Source of the DNA: JABMMZ01 sp964438995
GTDB taxonomy: Bacteria > Bacteroidota > Bacteroidia > NS11-12g > UBA955
DNA length: 64,000 bases
Assembly (NCBI GenBank): GCA_964438995.1
Contig: CAYTMQ010000009.1
Coordinates: 1 to 64,000, forward strand
Direction of reading: 5' to 3'
The position numbers and the translations under genes are program-made. The notes below the pieces were generated by a model. The model was not told where the DNA came from, did not search any database, and was given only the letters and a program-made list of their open reading frames with translations. Positions 24,248-33,324 of this stretch are shown piece by piece; within the stretch, counting starts at the first letter, position 1; each line of letters opens with the position of its first letter.

Positions 24248-26446
24248 CTAATTTGCCATATTACTGATGAATTGCAACCTCATCAATTGAAGCTCTTCAT
24301 AAGTGAAGTCGCCATCAAAATCTACTACTACTTGGTTCAAATCATCGTCTTCTTGCTTTTTGAAATATTCGAAAATTTCTTCTTGATATTCCTCTTCGAT
24401 GATTTCATCGATACAGTAATGTAAATCTAAGCTGGTTCCCATGGTAACCATTTGCTCTAGCTCATCCATTAACTCAGGATATGTCATACCTTGAGAACGT
24501 GCAATATCCTCCAATGCCATTTTCTTATCAATGTTTAAGATGATGGCAATCTTCTTTTTTGATTTTTCACCAGAAGTTTTAACAACAACATCCATTGGAC
24601 GTTCAATGTTATTGGCGGTTACATACTCACTGATCAAATCAATAAAAGCTTGACCATATTTTTGCGCTTTGTTTTTTCCAACACCATGAATTTTTTCCAA
24701 TTCATCCATGGTAATTGGGTAACGAGTCGCCATATCATCCAAAGAAGGATCTTGGAATATCACATAAGGAGGTAAACCTACTTGTTTTGAAACTCGTTTG
24801 CGCAATTCTTTTAATTCGCGCATCAACACTTCATCAGCGATACTTTCTAAAACAGCATTTTCAAAATCCTCATCGCTAACGAATTCGAATTCTGTATCCA
24901 TAGCCATTTCAAACTTCTTAGGATTTTTAATGGCATTATAACCTGCTTCAGTTACACTTAATAATCCGTATTTTTCGATGTTTTTGTTGAGGTATCCATT
25001 TAACATACCGATACGCAAAACACCTTTCCAGAAAACTTTATCATGGTCTTTACCAACTCCAAACATAGGTAGAGCATCATGACCATGGTCTTTGATAGAA
25101 TCTGCTTTTTTGCCTATCAAGAAATTCACCAAGTGGTTCAATTCCATTTCAGCCTTTAAGCTGTCTAAGGCTTTAAGTGAAGTAACAACTTCATTGGTAA
25201 CATCTGTTTTAGGTTTAGGATGACGGCAATTGTCACACATTTTATTGCAATTATCGTCGTCAAAGCTTTCACCAAAATAGTTGAGTAGTGTACGTCTTCT
25301 ACATTGCGAACTTTCGGCAAATGCTGAAGTTTCATCCAACAACAGAGTGCCAATTTCGCGCTCTGCAACTGGTTTGTCTTTCATAAACTTCTCAAGCTTT
25401 TCTATATCGCTTGGATTATAGAATAAGATACAATCTCCTTCAAAGCCATCTCTACCGCCTCTTCCAGTCTCTTGATAATAGCCTTCCAAACTTTTTGGCA
25501 CATCAAAGTGAATGACAAAACGAACGTCCGGTTTATCGATACCCATACCAAAAGCAATAGTGGCAACAATCACATGACACTCTTCCATAAGGAAAGCATC
25601 TTGGTTGTGTACCCTTGTTTTTGCATCTAATCCAGCGTGGTATGGCAATGCTTTAACGCCGTTTAAAACCAGCATTTCAGCAATTTCTTCTACACGTTTT
25701 CTGCTTAAACAATATATGATACCAGATTTTTCTGGTCGACTTTTTATGATAGAGATGATGTCCTTAAACACGCGATCTTTACTGCCTTTCGGGCGAACTT
25801 CATAGTATAAGTTAGCGCGATTAAACGATGACTTATATACTTTAGCTTCGCTCATACCTAGGTTTTTCTGTATATCACTTTGAACTTTAGGTGTAGCAGT
25901 CGCAGTAAGCGCAATCATTGGAACATCATTTATTTCCTTTATCATTTGCTTGATACGTCTGTACTCAGGTCTGAAATCATGACCCCATTCTGAGATACAG
26001 TGCGCTTCGTCAATGGCAACAAATGAAATTTCTATACTTTTAAGAAACTCTATGGTTTCTTCTTTCTTCAAAGTTTCTGGTGCTACATATAGTAATTTGG
26101 TATTACCTGTAGCCATATCGTCTTTTACTTTGGTGATTTCACTTTTTGAAAGGGAAGAGTTTAAAAAGTGGGCTATATTGTCATTTTCACCAAATCCTCT
26201 AATACTATCCACTTGATTTTTCATAAGAGCAATCAAAGGTGATATAATGATGGCGGTACCAGGCAACATTAAAGCGGGCAACTGATAACATAAAGATTTC
26301 CCAGCTCCTGTTGGCATAATCACAAAACAATCTTCGCGGTTTAATACGCTGTTGATGATTGCTTCTTGATTTCCTTTAAATCCATCAAATCCGAAAAAGT
26401 CTTTTAAAGCTTGTTTTGCGTCCAATGTCCTCTGCGCTATACTCAT
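24248..26446 (-). CDS. recQ: ATP-dependent DNA helicase RecQ
   Basis: A 732-aa 3'-5' superfamily 2 helicase for recombination and fork repair. Helicase core: PTGAGKSLCYQLPAL (about 40, motif I), AIDEAHCISEWGHDFRPEYR (about 141, DEAH box and RecQ loop), and YYQETGRGGRDG (about 330, motif VI). Four Zn-binding Cys lie between CRRRTLLNYFG and CDNCRHP (about 378-402). A winged helix follows and then an HRDC domain (about 540-605). The last 120 residues are a C-terminal extension with an acidic end, seen in Bacteroidota RecQ. Monocistronic. Confidence 0.96.
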   Translation of the reverse strand: MSIAQRTLDAKQALKDFFGFDGFKGNQEAIINSVLNREDCFVIMPTGAGKSLCYQLPALMLPGTAIIISPLIALMKNQVDSIRGFGENDNIAHFLNSSLSKSEITKVKDDMATGNTKLLYVAPETLKKEETIEFLKSIEISFVAIDEAHCISEWGHDFRPEYRRIKQMIKEINDVPMIALTATATPKVQSDIQKNLGMSEAKVYKSSFNRANLYYEVRPKGSKDRVFKDIISIIKSRPEKSGIIYCLSRKRVEEIAEMLVLNGVKALPYHAGLDAKTRVHNQDAFLMEECHVIVATIAFGMGIDKPDVRFVIHFDVPKSLEGYYQETGRGGRDGFEGDCILFYNPSDIEKLEKFMKDKPVAEREIGTLLLDETSAFAESSQCRRRTLLNYFGESFDDDNCNKMCDNCRHPKPKTDVTNEVVTSLKALDSLKAEMELNHLVNFLIGKKADSIKDHGHDALPMFGVGKDHDKVFWKGVLRIGMLNGYLNKNIEKYGLLSVTEAGYNAIKNPKKFEMAMDTEFEFVSDEDFENAVLESIADEVLMRELKELRKRVSKQVGLPPYVIFQDPSLDDMATRYPITMDELEKIHGVGKNKAQKYGQAFIDLISEYVTANNIERPMDVVVKTSGEKSKKKIAIILNIDKKMALEDIARSQGMTYPELMDELEQMVTMGTSLDLHYCIDEIIEEEYQEEIFEYFKKQEDDDLNQVVVDFDGDFTYEELQLMRLQFISNMAN

Positions 26447-26591
26447 ATCTCTTGTGTTTGCTTATGTTATGTGGAATTTGTTTGAGTACACTAAATTAAT
26501 ACGATTAAGTCCATATTACCAAATCAATTTAAAAAAATTTTTCTTATCAAATTTTGGGCTTAATTTGCAAAACTTTTTGGAAGAAGATTGA

Positions 26592-27563
26592 ATGAGCCAA
26601 GTAAGTAGTTTAGACATTGTCAATTACGGTAAAACATGTGTTAAGGATGAGCTTGATAGCCTTGCTGGTTTGTCGGCATTTATAAACGATGATTTTGCTT
26701 CGGTAGTTCAATTGATCCTTAATGGAAAGGGAAGGGTAGTGATCACTGGTATTGGCAAAAGCGCCATTATTGCTCAGAAAATAGTTGCAACACTTAACTC
26801 TACTGGTACTCCATCCATTTTTATGCATGCTGCAGATGCTATTCACGGCGATCTGGGAATCATTCAAACTAATGATGTCGTAATTGCTATATCTAAAAGT
26901 GGTAATACTCCAGAAATCAAGGCTTTAGCTCCGCTTTTGAAGCAATTCGGAAATACTTTGGTCGCCATGGTTGGCAATATTGAATCAAATCTAGCTCTTT
27001 CAGCAGATTTTGTGCTTAATACCACTGTCGAAAAAGAAGCTTGTCCCAATAACTTAGCACCAACAACTAGTACCACCGCTCAACTCTTAATGGGTGATGC
27101 TCTGGCTGTTGCGTTGTTAAAATGCCGCAATTTCAGTTCTGAAGATTTTTCTAAATTCCATCCTGGTGGTGCTTTGGGGAAAAGATTGTATTTAACTTGT
27201 AAAGATATTGCACAATCAAATCTTAAACCCATCGTTAATAGTGCAGATAGTGTTAAAACTGTAATTATTGAAATTTCAAAAAACAGGTTGGGTGCAACCA
27301 TGGTTAAAGAAAATGATGCAATCATTGGTATCATCACAGATGGTGACATCAGAAGAATGATTGAACACAACAATAATCTCGAAGGTATAAAAGCTTCCGA
27401 TATTATGAATAAAAATTATAAATCGATTCAAAGCACAGAGCTAGCGGCCAATGCTGCTGTGATGATGCGAGAATTAAAAATAAGTCAATTAGCTGTGATG
27501 GAAGAAACCAACTATGTTGGAATGATTCACATTCACGATTTAAATAAAGAAGGATTGTTATAA
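26592..27563 (+). CDS. kdsD: Arabinose-5-phosphate isomerase (KpsF/GutQ type)
   Basis: Makes D-arabinose 5-phosphate from ribulose 5-phosphate, the first step of Kdo synthesis for lipopolysaccharide. N-terminal SIS sugar-isomerase domain (about 35-170; VVITGIGKSAIIAQKI, IAISKSGNTPEI, and the ACPNNLAPTTSTT signature) and two CBS domains (about 205-320; GIITDGDIRRM). 323 residues, standard length. manC begins 1 nt after its stop; both feed surface polysaccharide, so an operon is likely. Confidence 0.93.
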   Translation: MSQVSSLDIVNYGKTCVKDELDSLAGLSAFINDDFASVVQLILNGKGRVVITGIGKSAIIAQKIVATLNSTGTPSIFMHAADAIHGDLGIIQTNDVVIAISKSGNTPEIKALAPLLKQFGNTLVAMVGNIESNLALSADFVLNTTVEKEACPNNLAPTTSTTAQLLMGDALAVALLKCRNFSSEDFSKFHPGGALGKRLYLTCKDIAQSNLKPIVNSADSVKTVIIEISKNRLGATMVKENDAIIGIITDGDIRRMIEHNNNLEGIKASDIMNKNYKSIQSTELAANAAVMMRELKISQLAVMEETNYVGMIHIHDLNKEGLL

Positions 27564-27564
27564 T

Positions 27565-28659
27565 ATGAAAAAAAATAAAAATAACTACGTAGTAATCATG
27601 GCAGGTGGAATTGGAAGTAGATTCTGGCCACTAAGTAAACGCAGTTACCCAAAACAATTTCACGATATTCTAGGTGTTGGTAAATCTTTGCTGCGCCTAA
27701 CGTTTGATCGATTTGCTCAATTTATTGAAGTTGAGAATATATACATCATTACCAATGCAAGTTATACTTTATTGGTACACGACCAACTTCCAGAATTGCC
27801 AGAAGCCAACATCATCGATGAGCCAGCTTCTATGAACACTGCTCCTTGTGTGGCATATGCTAGTTATAAAATTTACGCAAAAAATCCAGAAGCAAATTTG
27901 ATTTTTGCTCCAAGCGACCATCTGATCACGGATGAAAAGACATTTGTTGAAAGCTTGCAAACAGCTTTGGATTTTACATCTACCAATAAAATGTTGTTGA
28001 CTTTGGGTATCAAACCTAATCGACCAGATACAGGCTACGGTTATATTCAGCACCATGAAAAAGAAATAGAAAATGGCGTTTATAAAGTGAAAACTTTCAC
28101 TGAAAAACCAACATTAGAAATAGCTCAAACGTTTTTAGATAGTGGTGATTTCTCTTGGAATAGCGGTATTTTTGTTTGGAAAGCCGAAGACATATTAGCA
28201 GAATTTGAATTGCACCAAAACGATATGTATGAGCTATTCAAAAAAGGTGCTAAAAAGTTCAATACTCCTGAAGAACAAGCTTTCATCAACAAACAATATC
28301 CTCTTTGCAAATCTATTTCAATAGATTATGCCATCATGGAAAAAACCAAAATTGCTGGCATCTTACCTGTTGATTTTGGATGGAGCGATTTGGGAACTTG
28401 GAAATCACTGTTTGTATTAAGAGACAAAGACGACAACAATAATGTACTTCACGGCAACAACATCGAATTGTATGGAGTTAAAAACAGTTTAATTGTTGAA
28501 GAAGCTGATTTCAATAAACTGGTAGTTGTTGAAGGATTTGATGATGCCATTATTGTAGACACACCAGAAATTCTATTCATATCTCATTTAAGCAAAGAAC
28601 AAGAGGTAAAAGACATTACTTCAGACATTAAAGAGAAATACAAAGGCAGATTTTCGTAA
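27565..28659 (+). CDS. manC: Mannose-1-phosphate guanylyltransferase
   Basis: Forms GDP-mannose from mannose 1-phosphate and GTP for glycan synthesis. N-terminal nucleotidyltransferase signature MAGGIGSRFWPLSKRSYPKQF (about 12-32), the sugar-binding FTEKPTLE and NSGIFVWKAE (about 190), and DFGWSDLGTW (about 270). At 364 residues it is the short form without the C-terminal isomerase domain of bifunctional ManC/AlgA. Coupled to kdsD. Confidence 0.93.
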   Translation: MKKNKNNYVVIMAGGIGSRFWPLSKRSYPKQFHDILGVGKSLLRLTFDRFAQFIEVENIYIITNASYTLLVHDQLPELPEANIIDEPASMNTAPCVAYASYKIYAKNPEANLIFAPSDHLITDEKTFVESLQTALDFTSTNKMLLTLGIKPNRPDTGYGYIQHHEKEIENGVYKVKTFTEKPTLEIAQTFLDSGDFSWNSGIFVWKAEDILAEFELHQNDMYELFKKGAKKFNTPEEQAFINKQYPLCKSISIDYAIMEKTKIAGILPVDFGWSDLGTWKSLFVLRDKDDNNNVLHGNNIELYGVKNSLIVEEADFNKLVVVEGFDDAIIVDTPEILFISHLSKEQEVKDITSDIKEKYKGRFS

Positions 28660-28706
28660 CCCACTTATTGTGTATTAATTTTTTTATGGGTGCATTTGCA
28701 TAATGT

Positions 28707-28714
28707 TAATTTTG
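28707..28714 (+). promoter_or_regulatory. -7 promoter element of ECF sigma gene (TAATTTTG)
   Basis: Exact TAnnTTTG match. It ends 1 nt before the ATT at 28716 and 4 nt before the ATC at 28719, the first codons of the conserved reading frame. Confidence 0.55.
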
Positions 28715-28715
28715 C

Positions 28716-29285
28716 ATTATCGAAAAACTCCAACTCATAGAAACACTCTTTAAACAGCATCATGCAGCTTTGCATTGGTTTTGTTTGCAATATGTTCGCT
28801 CTCGTGAAGACGCCGACGAAATTGTCAACGATGCCTTCTTAACACTTTGGGAAAAGCGCGACGACATCAATCTTGATCAGTCTGTTAAATCTCTTCTATA
28901 CACCATAGTTAGAAACAAAAGTTTGAATCTCTTGAAGAAGAGAAAAATTGAAATTTCTGATATGGAAGATGGTTTTGAAATCGTATCAAATGATGTTTCT
29001 GCCGTTGAAGCTTTGCAAGCAAAAGAAACCGAACAAATGGTCCACCTCCTGATAGAACAATTGCCTCCCAAATGCAAACAAATTTTTATTCTAAGTAGGA
29101 GAGAGTACCTCAGTAATAAGGAAGTTGCAGCAATCATGGATATCTCTGAAAAGACAGTAGAGAATCAAATAACCATCGCAATTCGTTTCATCAAATCACG
29201 TCTAAACCACCAAAGCCCAAACAACAAATCAAACTCAGCATCCATCATCGTCTTCCCATGGATACTATCAATGCTCCTCTCATAG
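28716..29285 (+). CDS. ECF-type RNA polymerase sigma factor, non-ATG start
   Basis: A sigma-70 family extracytoplasmic-function factor. Region 2 includes LFKQHHAALHWFCLQYVRSR and DADEIVNDAFLTLWEKRDD, and VRNKSLNLLKKRK ends the region. Region 4 has LPPKCKQIFILSRREYLSNKEVA and the helix-turn-helix EKTVENQITIAI. The first conventional start in frame is TTG at 28770, but the conserved region 2.1 continues 18 codons upstream, up to stops at 28701 and 28707. Only ATT (28716), ATC (28719) or ATA (28737) remain as starts; using ATT gives 189 residues. No anti-sigma gene adjoins it. The promoter element overlaps the start region. Confidence 0.82.
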   Translation: MIEKLQLIETLFKQHHAALHWFCLQYVRSREDADEIVNDAFLTLWEKRDDINLDQSVKSLLYTIVRNKSLNLLKKRKIEISDMEDGFEIVSNDVSAVEALQAKETEQMVHLLIEQLPPKCKQIFILSRREYLSNKEVAAIMDISEKTVENQITIAIRFIKSRLNHQSPNNKSNSASIIVFPWILSMLLS

Positions 29286-29356
29286 TGTAACCGAACATTA
29301 GCAATGCTGGTGATCTTTGATTGATGTAACATCATCCTCCTTAGTCAAACAGTATA

Positions 29357-29393
29357 AAAAAATCCTGCCAGCTTTACCTGACAGGATTTTTAT
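29357..29393. terminator. Bidirectional intrinsic terminator
   Basis: Imperfect stem AATCCTGCCAG / CTGACAGGATT with A- and T-runs, between the convergent sigma factor and peptide transporter genes. Confidence 0.75.
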
Positions 29394-29429
29394 TGTTGGT
29401 CAGTTTTTGACTGACAAAATAAAAGCGTT

Positions 29430-31361
29430 TTATCTTACACCATTCATCATTTTTAGTAACAGTTTAGATAGGAAGAACAGCACAATTGAAGCCGCTCCCG
29501 CCATATAAACAAACAACATAAAGAAGTCGTAAAGTGTATTGATTTGTTTACCCATAAAGCTAGGCTTAACAGGTTTTAAATTCCAAATTCTAATTTCTTC
29601 TTTCTTAGATGCCACTCTGTTGACTACCACATCCACAGAATCGCGGGTGATGATAGCTGGGTATGAAATACCATCTACTGTAACATCAGTATAGATGGCA
29701 TTGTTGAAATATTTGTTGCCAGAAAGTATCACTTTTAAAGCATATAAATCCAATTCTTGTTTAGCACCGCTGTCTATAGATATAGTAGTTAAACTATCAG
29801 CAAATTTGCTGTCTTTGTTAGATTTTACAAAAGTGATGTTTGCCTTTGGTATAGATGTTTTAGAAGAAGGGTCCTGCTTCCAAACATTGGTATCTATCAT
29901 GTTGGCATTCAATTGAGCTATGATTTCTTTAGAACTGTTTTTGTTGAAACCCGCTTCAAGTTTTACTTCTTGTGGATACAATTCACTTAAAGTACCTGCA
30001 AATTTATTTGCCGATGCTGTAGATAAGAACCATACACCCATTAACAATGAAGCCAATTTAACTGGAGCCAATTTGTTTACCATTGACAATCCAATTGGAG
30101 ATAAACACAATTCGCCAAATGTGTGAATGGTATACAAGCTCACCAACCACATCATTGATAATTTTGTGCTTGGATTGATGCCTTTAACACCAACTGCAAT
30201 TACCCAATAACCAATAGCCAATAAGAATAAACCTATTGCTTGCTTGTATGGTGAAGCTGGTTCCATATTGCGTTTGCCTAAGCCACCCCACAACCAAACG
30301 AAAATTGGCGCGAATATAACAATGGCAACAGCGTTAATACTTTGGAAATAGGAAGTTGGAATGGTGGTTTTACCAATAACTCTATTGGTTTGCTCTTCTG
30401 CAAAATAGGTCAATGATGCACCTGCTTGCTCGAAAGCCGACCAGAAAAAGATAACGAAGAAAGCCACAATATAAATTACCCAAATTCTTTGCTTTTCAAT
30501 TTTGGTTAAACTTGGGTCAGATATAATTAAGCCCGGAGCACCAATGGTTAATGAGAATATAAAACAACCGATGATGTCTAATCCAACTACCATTTTAAAT
30601 ACCAAGAACAAGGCAATTGTAATACCTGTCCATATAGCAATAATTGAAGTAGGGAAAGTGTTTTTTACTTCACTTGCAGTGTCAACTTCAACAGTTTCTC
30701 TAGCAACATTGGGTGCAACACCAATCTGTGTGCCATCTGGTGTAACAATGTATTTGTTTTTTAAGCTGATGAAAATAACCAAACTTAAAATCATACCAAC
30801 ACATGCTGCTAAAAAGCCCCATCTGAAATCAGATGCTGTGCCAGTATCTCCTAAATAACCGCATAACAAAGGCGCTATGAATGCTCCTAAGTTGATACCC
30901 ATATAGAAAATGGTAAATGCTGAGTCAACTCGTTTATCGCCTTGTGGATACAACTGTCCTACCATGGTGCTGATATTAGGTTTGAAGAAACCATTTCCTA
31001 GAATCAGGAAAGCTAAACCTCCAAACATCATGGTACTAGCAAAACCAACTTCTTGATAAAAAGTGCCAGCTAAGAACATAAAGAATTGTCCAATAGCCAT
31101 TAAAATACCACCAATGATGATGGATTTTCTGTTGCCCCAATATCTATCTGCCATGTAGCCACCAATCAAAGGTGTTAAATACACCAGACCGGTATAACTG
31201 CCGTAGATTTGAGAACCTAATGCTTTGTCAAACAACAGTGCTTTGGTCATGAATAACACAAATAGTGCTCTCATACCGTAGTAACTGAAACGTTCCCACA
31301 TTTCTGTTACGAATAATACATACAACCCTTTAGGATGTCCCGTAGTAGCTTGTTCACTCAT
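29430..31361 (-). CDS. Proton-coupled peptide transporter (POT/PTR family)
   Basis: A 643-aa inner-membrane major-facilitator protein importing di- and tripeptides with protons. The ExxER motif is in TEMWERFSYYGMRALF (about 15-30). The PTR signature appears as FYMGINLGAFIAPLLCGYLGD (near 150, shown in part). Twelve or more hydrophobic helices are present. A polar insertion of about 130 residues (about 465-600; many Lys/Ser/Asp) lies before the last helix, as in the Bacteroidota subgroup. Monocistronic. Confidence 0.92.
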   Translation of the reverse strand: MSEQATTGHPKGLYVLFVTEMWERFSYYGMRALFVLFMTKALLFDKALGSQIYGSYTGLVYLTPLIGGYMADRYWGNRKSIIIGGILMAIGQFFMFLAGTFYQEVGFASTMMFGGLAFLILGNGFFKPNISTMVGQLYPQGDKRVDSAFTIFYMGINLGAFIAPLLCGYLGDTGTASDFRWGFLAACVGMILSLVIFISLKNKYIVTPDGTQIGVAPNVARETVEVDTASEVKNTFPTSIIAIWTGITIALFLVFKMVVGLDIIGCFIFSLTIGAPGLIISDPSLTKIEKQRIWVIYIVAFFVIFFWSAFEQAGASLTYFAEEQTNRVIGKTTIPTSYFQSINAVAIVIFAPIFVWLWGGLGKRNMEPASPYKQAIGLFLLAIGYWVIAVGVKGINPSTKLSMMWLVSLYTIHTFGELCLSPIGLSMVNKLAPVKLASLLMGVWFLSTASANKFAGTLSELYPQEVKLEAGFNKNSSKEIIAQLNANMIDTNVWKQDPSSKTSIPKANITFVKSNKDSKFADSLTTISIDSGAKQELDLYALKVILSGNKYFNNAIYTDVTVDGISYPAIITRDSVDVVVNRVASKKEEIRIWNLKPVKPSFMGKQINTLYDFFMLFVYMAGAASIVLFFLSKLLLKMMNGVR

Positions 31362-31455
31362 AATACTTATTTATTGTATGGCAATTATATTCATTTATTC
31401 CCAAAAAAGTGGCATGTGTTCGCCAATTTTTAGAAATTAAGTGAAATAAATGGTC

Positions 31456-31481
31456 CACATTCTGAATTATTTCAGAATGTG
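31456..31481. repeat. 11-bp inverted repeat
   Basis: CACATTCTGAA pairs perfectly with TTCAGAATGTG around the loop TTAT. It sits between the lipoprotein stop (31517) and the transporter start (31361) and has no T-run. The word CACATTCTGA with a following TCAGAA recurs at 59217-59237. Confidence 0.7.
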
Positions 31482-31516
31482 AAACTTGAATTACAACGAA
31501 ATAAGTGGGGATTGGC

Positions 31517-32074
31517 CTAAAGCGGCTCAGCTATAATTTTGAATTTTAGTGATATCACATAAGGCATATCGTTTGGCATAGCCTTGCGTTTTTTGTATTT
31601 GAATACCATTCTAAATGATTCCTGCTGCAAGAAATCTTTTAATTCAATGTCATCCAAATCTAGGTTGACAGCCTTGGTTCTCACGTTTGGAATGCTTTTT
31701 TGGGCAACACGACTCTGACCAATTTTGTCGTTCTTTATGTCCATCATCAGTTCTGAAATGTATCCAAAATCTGAGTATTTGGTAGAATCTGCAAAAGCAT
31801 AATCCATTACTTGCAATCGCATAAAGGTCAGTTTGGCTGACTTAATTTTGGATTTGTTGGTATTCTGTTTCGCTAACTCACCATCTAAGGCAGTTGGAAA
31901 ATCATTTGACTCTCTGATGACAAACGAGTCAACATTGTTGACATCAATTTCCATTAAATCTGGAAAGAAAATGGGATACTCAATCTCAATCTCTGTTTGG
32001 GATTCTTTTTTGCAACCTGTTGGTAACAAAGTAGTTGCGATTAGAATCGGCAAAATCACTTTTAAAAACTTCAT
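31517..32074 (-). CDS. Lipoprotein of unknown function
   Basis: A 185-aa lipoprotein: signal MKFLKVILPILIATTLLPTGC with lipobox Cys at 21. The mature part is a beta-rich globular domain with no recognised family (LTFMRLQVMDYAFADSTKY; VNLDLDDIELKDFLQQ). The segment AKLTFMRLQV, the small size and the end DMPYVISLKFKIIAEPL suggest an Ig- or transthyretin-like fold, which is only a guess. It may share a transcript with anmK upstream (61 nt gap). Confidence 0.6.
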   Translation of the reverse strand: MKFLKVILPILIATTLLPTGCKKESQTEIEIEYPIFFPDLMEIDVNNVDSFVIRESNDFPTALDGELAKQNTNKSKIKSAKLTFMRLQVMDYAFADSTKYSDFGYISELMMDIKNDKIGQSRVAQKSIPNVRTKAVNLDLDDIELKDFLQQESFRMVFKYKKRKAMPNDMPYVISLKFKIIAEPL

Positions 32075-32134
32075 ATGTATGAGTGTCTATTTTCTTGTTA
32101 TAGACGAAGATACAAAAAAAATGTGACACAGCAA

Positions 32135-33226
32135 TTAAATTAATTTGCTGAAATCGCCATTCAAAGAACCACTTATACTATTAGATTTTGCTCCAGTAAA
32201 TGTTTTGATGATATTGATTTGATTTTCTACTCTTAGAACTCCCATCAATGCAAAGACCAAAGATTCTTTGTATTTAACCATTTTATGGTCTGGGATGATA
32301 AAATCTGCTTCACTATGTGTTCTTATGTGATCCATTAATACTGTATTGAATGCACCGCCTCCTGTTACCAATACTTTTTTACCAGTAGCGTTTTTAGAAC
32401 TTAGATAATTGATGCTATTGCCAATTTGAACTCCGATGTGATCTACAAAGGTTTTCATTTTATCTTGAGGAGACAATTTGTCGCCCTCTTTTACTATTTG
32501 CCACAATTCATTGTTGATCCAGTCTCTGTTTAAAGATTTAGGGAATGGCGTTCTGTAGTAATCGATTTTATTTAAGTTCTCCAACAATTTGTAATTGATG
32601 GTACCGCTTGCAGCAATTTCTCCATCTTTATCGTATTCTTGGTTCAAATCTCTAGCCACTCTATTAAGAAGGATATTGGCTGGACAAATATCAAATGATA
32701 CTCTAAAATCACCAACTTTACCAGAGATGTTTGCAAATCCTCCAAGGTTCAAACAAAAATCATAATCGTTGAAGAAACACTCATCTCCAATGGCAACTAG
32801 TGGAGCGCCTTGACCTTTTTTAGCCACATCCATACTTCTAAAATCGGTTACTACAGGTAAATTGCAAATGGCAGACATTGAAGCACCATCTCCAACCTGA
32901 CGGGTAATCAATTCATCTGGATAGTGAAAAACGGTATGACCATGAGAAGCAACCAGGTCGATTTTTACTTTGTGCTTCTTAATGAATGTATTGATTAAAT
33001 GACCGAGATAATGGCCGTAGAAAACATCTGTTTTTGCGTAACCTAGTGCGTCAGCCTTTCGTATTTGTGATAATCTCAATCTCCATACTTCGTCGTACTC
33101 ATATGTTTCGCACTCCTCAATACTATAGGTATACTGACCATCATCTGAAGTGATTTTGCAATGTGCTAAATCGACCCCATCCATAGATGAGCCAGACATT
33201 ATGCCAATTACGTGATATGTTTTCAT
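32135..33226 (-). CDS. anmK: Anhydro-N-acetylmuramic acid kinase
   Basis: Phosphorylates and opens 1,6-anhydroMurNAc during peptidoglycan recycling. Start ATG at 33226, so the protein begins MKTYHVIGIMSGSSMDGVDLA. An upstream ATG adds 10 residues and lies beyond the promoter element. Phosphate-binding GIMSGSSMDGVD (about 8-19), VASHGHTVFH (about 105), NLGGFANIS (about 155), and VTGGGAFN near the C-terminus. 363 residues, typical of the short Bacteroidota form. Confidence 0.94.
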   Translation of the reverse strand: MKTYHVIGIMSGSSMDGVDLAHCKITSDDGQYTYSIEECETYEYDEVWRLRLSQIRKADALGYAKTDVFYGHYLGHLINTFIKKHKVKIDLVASHGHTVFHYPDELITRQVGDGASMSAICNLPVVTDFRSMDVAKKGQGAPLVAIGDECFFNDYDFCLNLGGFANISGKVGDFRVSFDICPANILLNRVARDLNQEYDKDGEIAASGTINYKLLENLNKIDYYRTPFPKSLNRDWINNELWQIVKEGDKLSPQDKMKTFVDHIGVQIGNSINYLSSKNATGKKVLVTGGGAFNTVLMDHIRTHSEADFIIPDHKMVKYKESLVFALMGVLRVENQINIIKTFTGAKSNSISGSLNGDFSKLI

Positions 33227-33253
33227 TTTCGTTTGTGATTTAAAGCTCGATGG

Positions 33254-33261
33254 CAAAAATA
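33254..33261 (-). promoter_or_regulatory. -7 promoter element of anmK (TATTTTTG)
   Basis: Minus-strand TAnnTTTG match, 27 nt upstream of the anmK ATG. Confidence 0.45.
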
Positions 33262-33311
33262 GTTTTTTTTATAAATAACTAAAATTTTATTGTTATTTTC
33301 TCGTTATGAGT

Positions 33312-33319
33312 TAAATTTG
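33312..33319 (+). promoter_or_regulatory. -7 promoter element of TPR gene (TAAATTTG)
   Basis: Exact match, with a TTG at 33290-33292 as a possible -33 element (19-nt spacer, a typical distance). It ends 5 nt before the ATG at 33325. Confidence 0.6.
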
Positions 33320-33324
33320 TGTCT

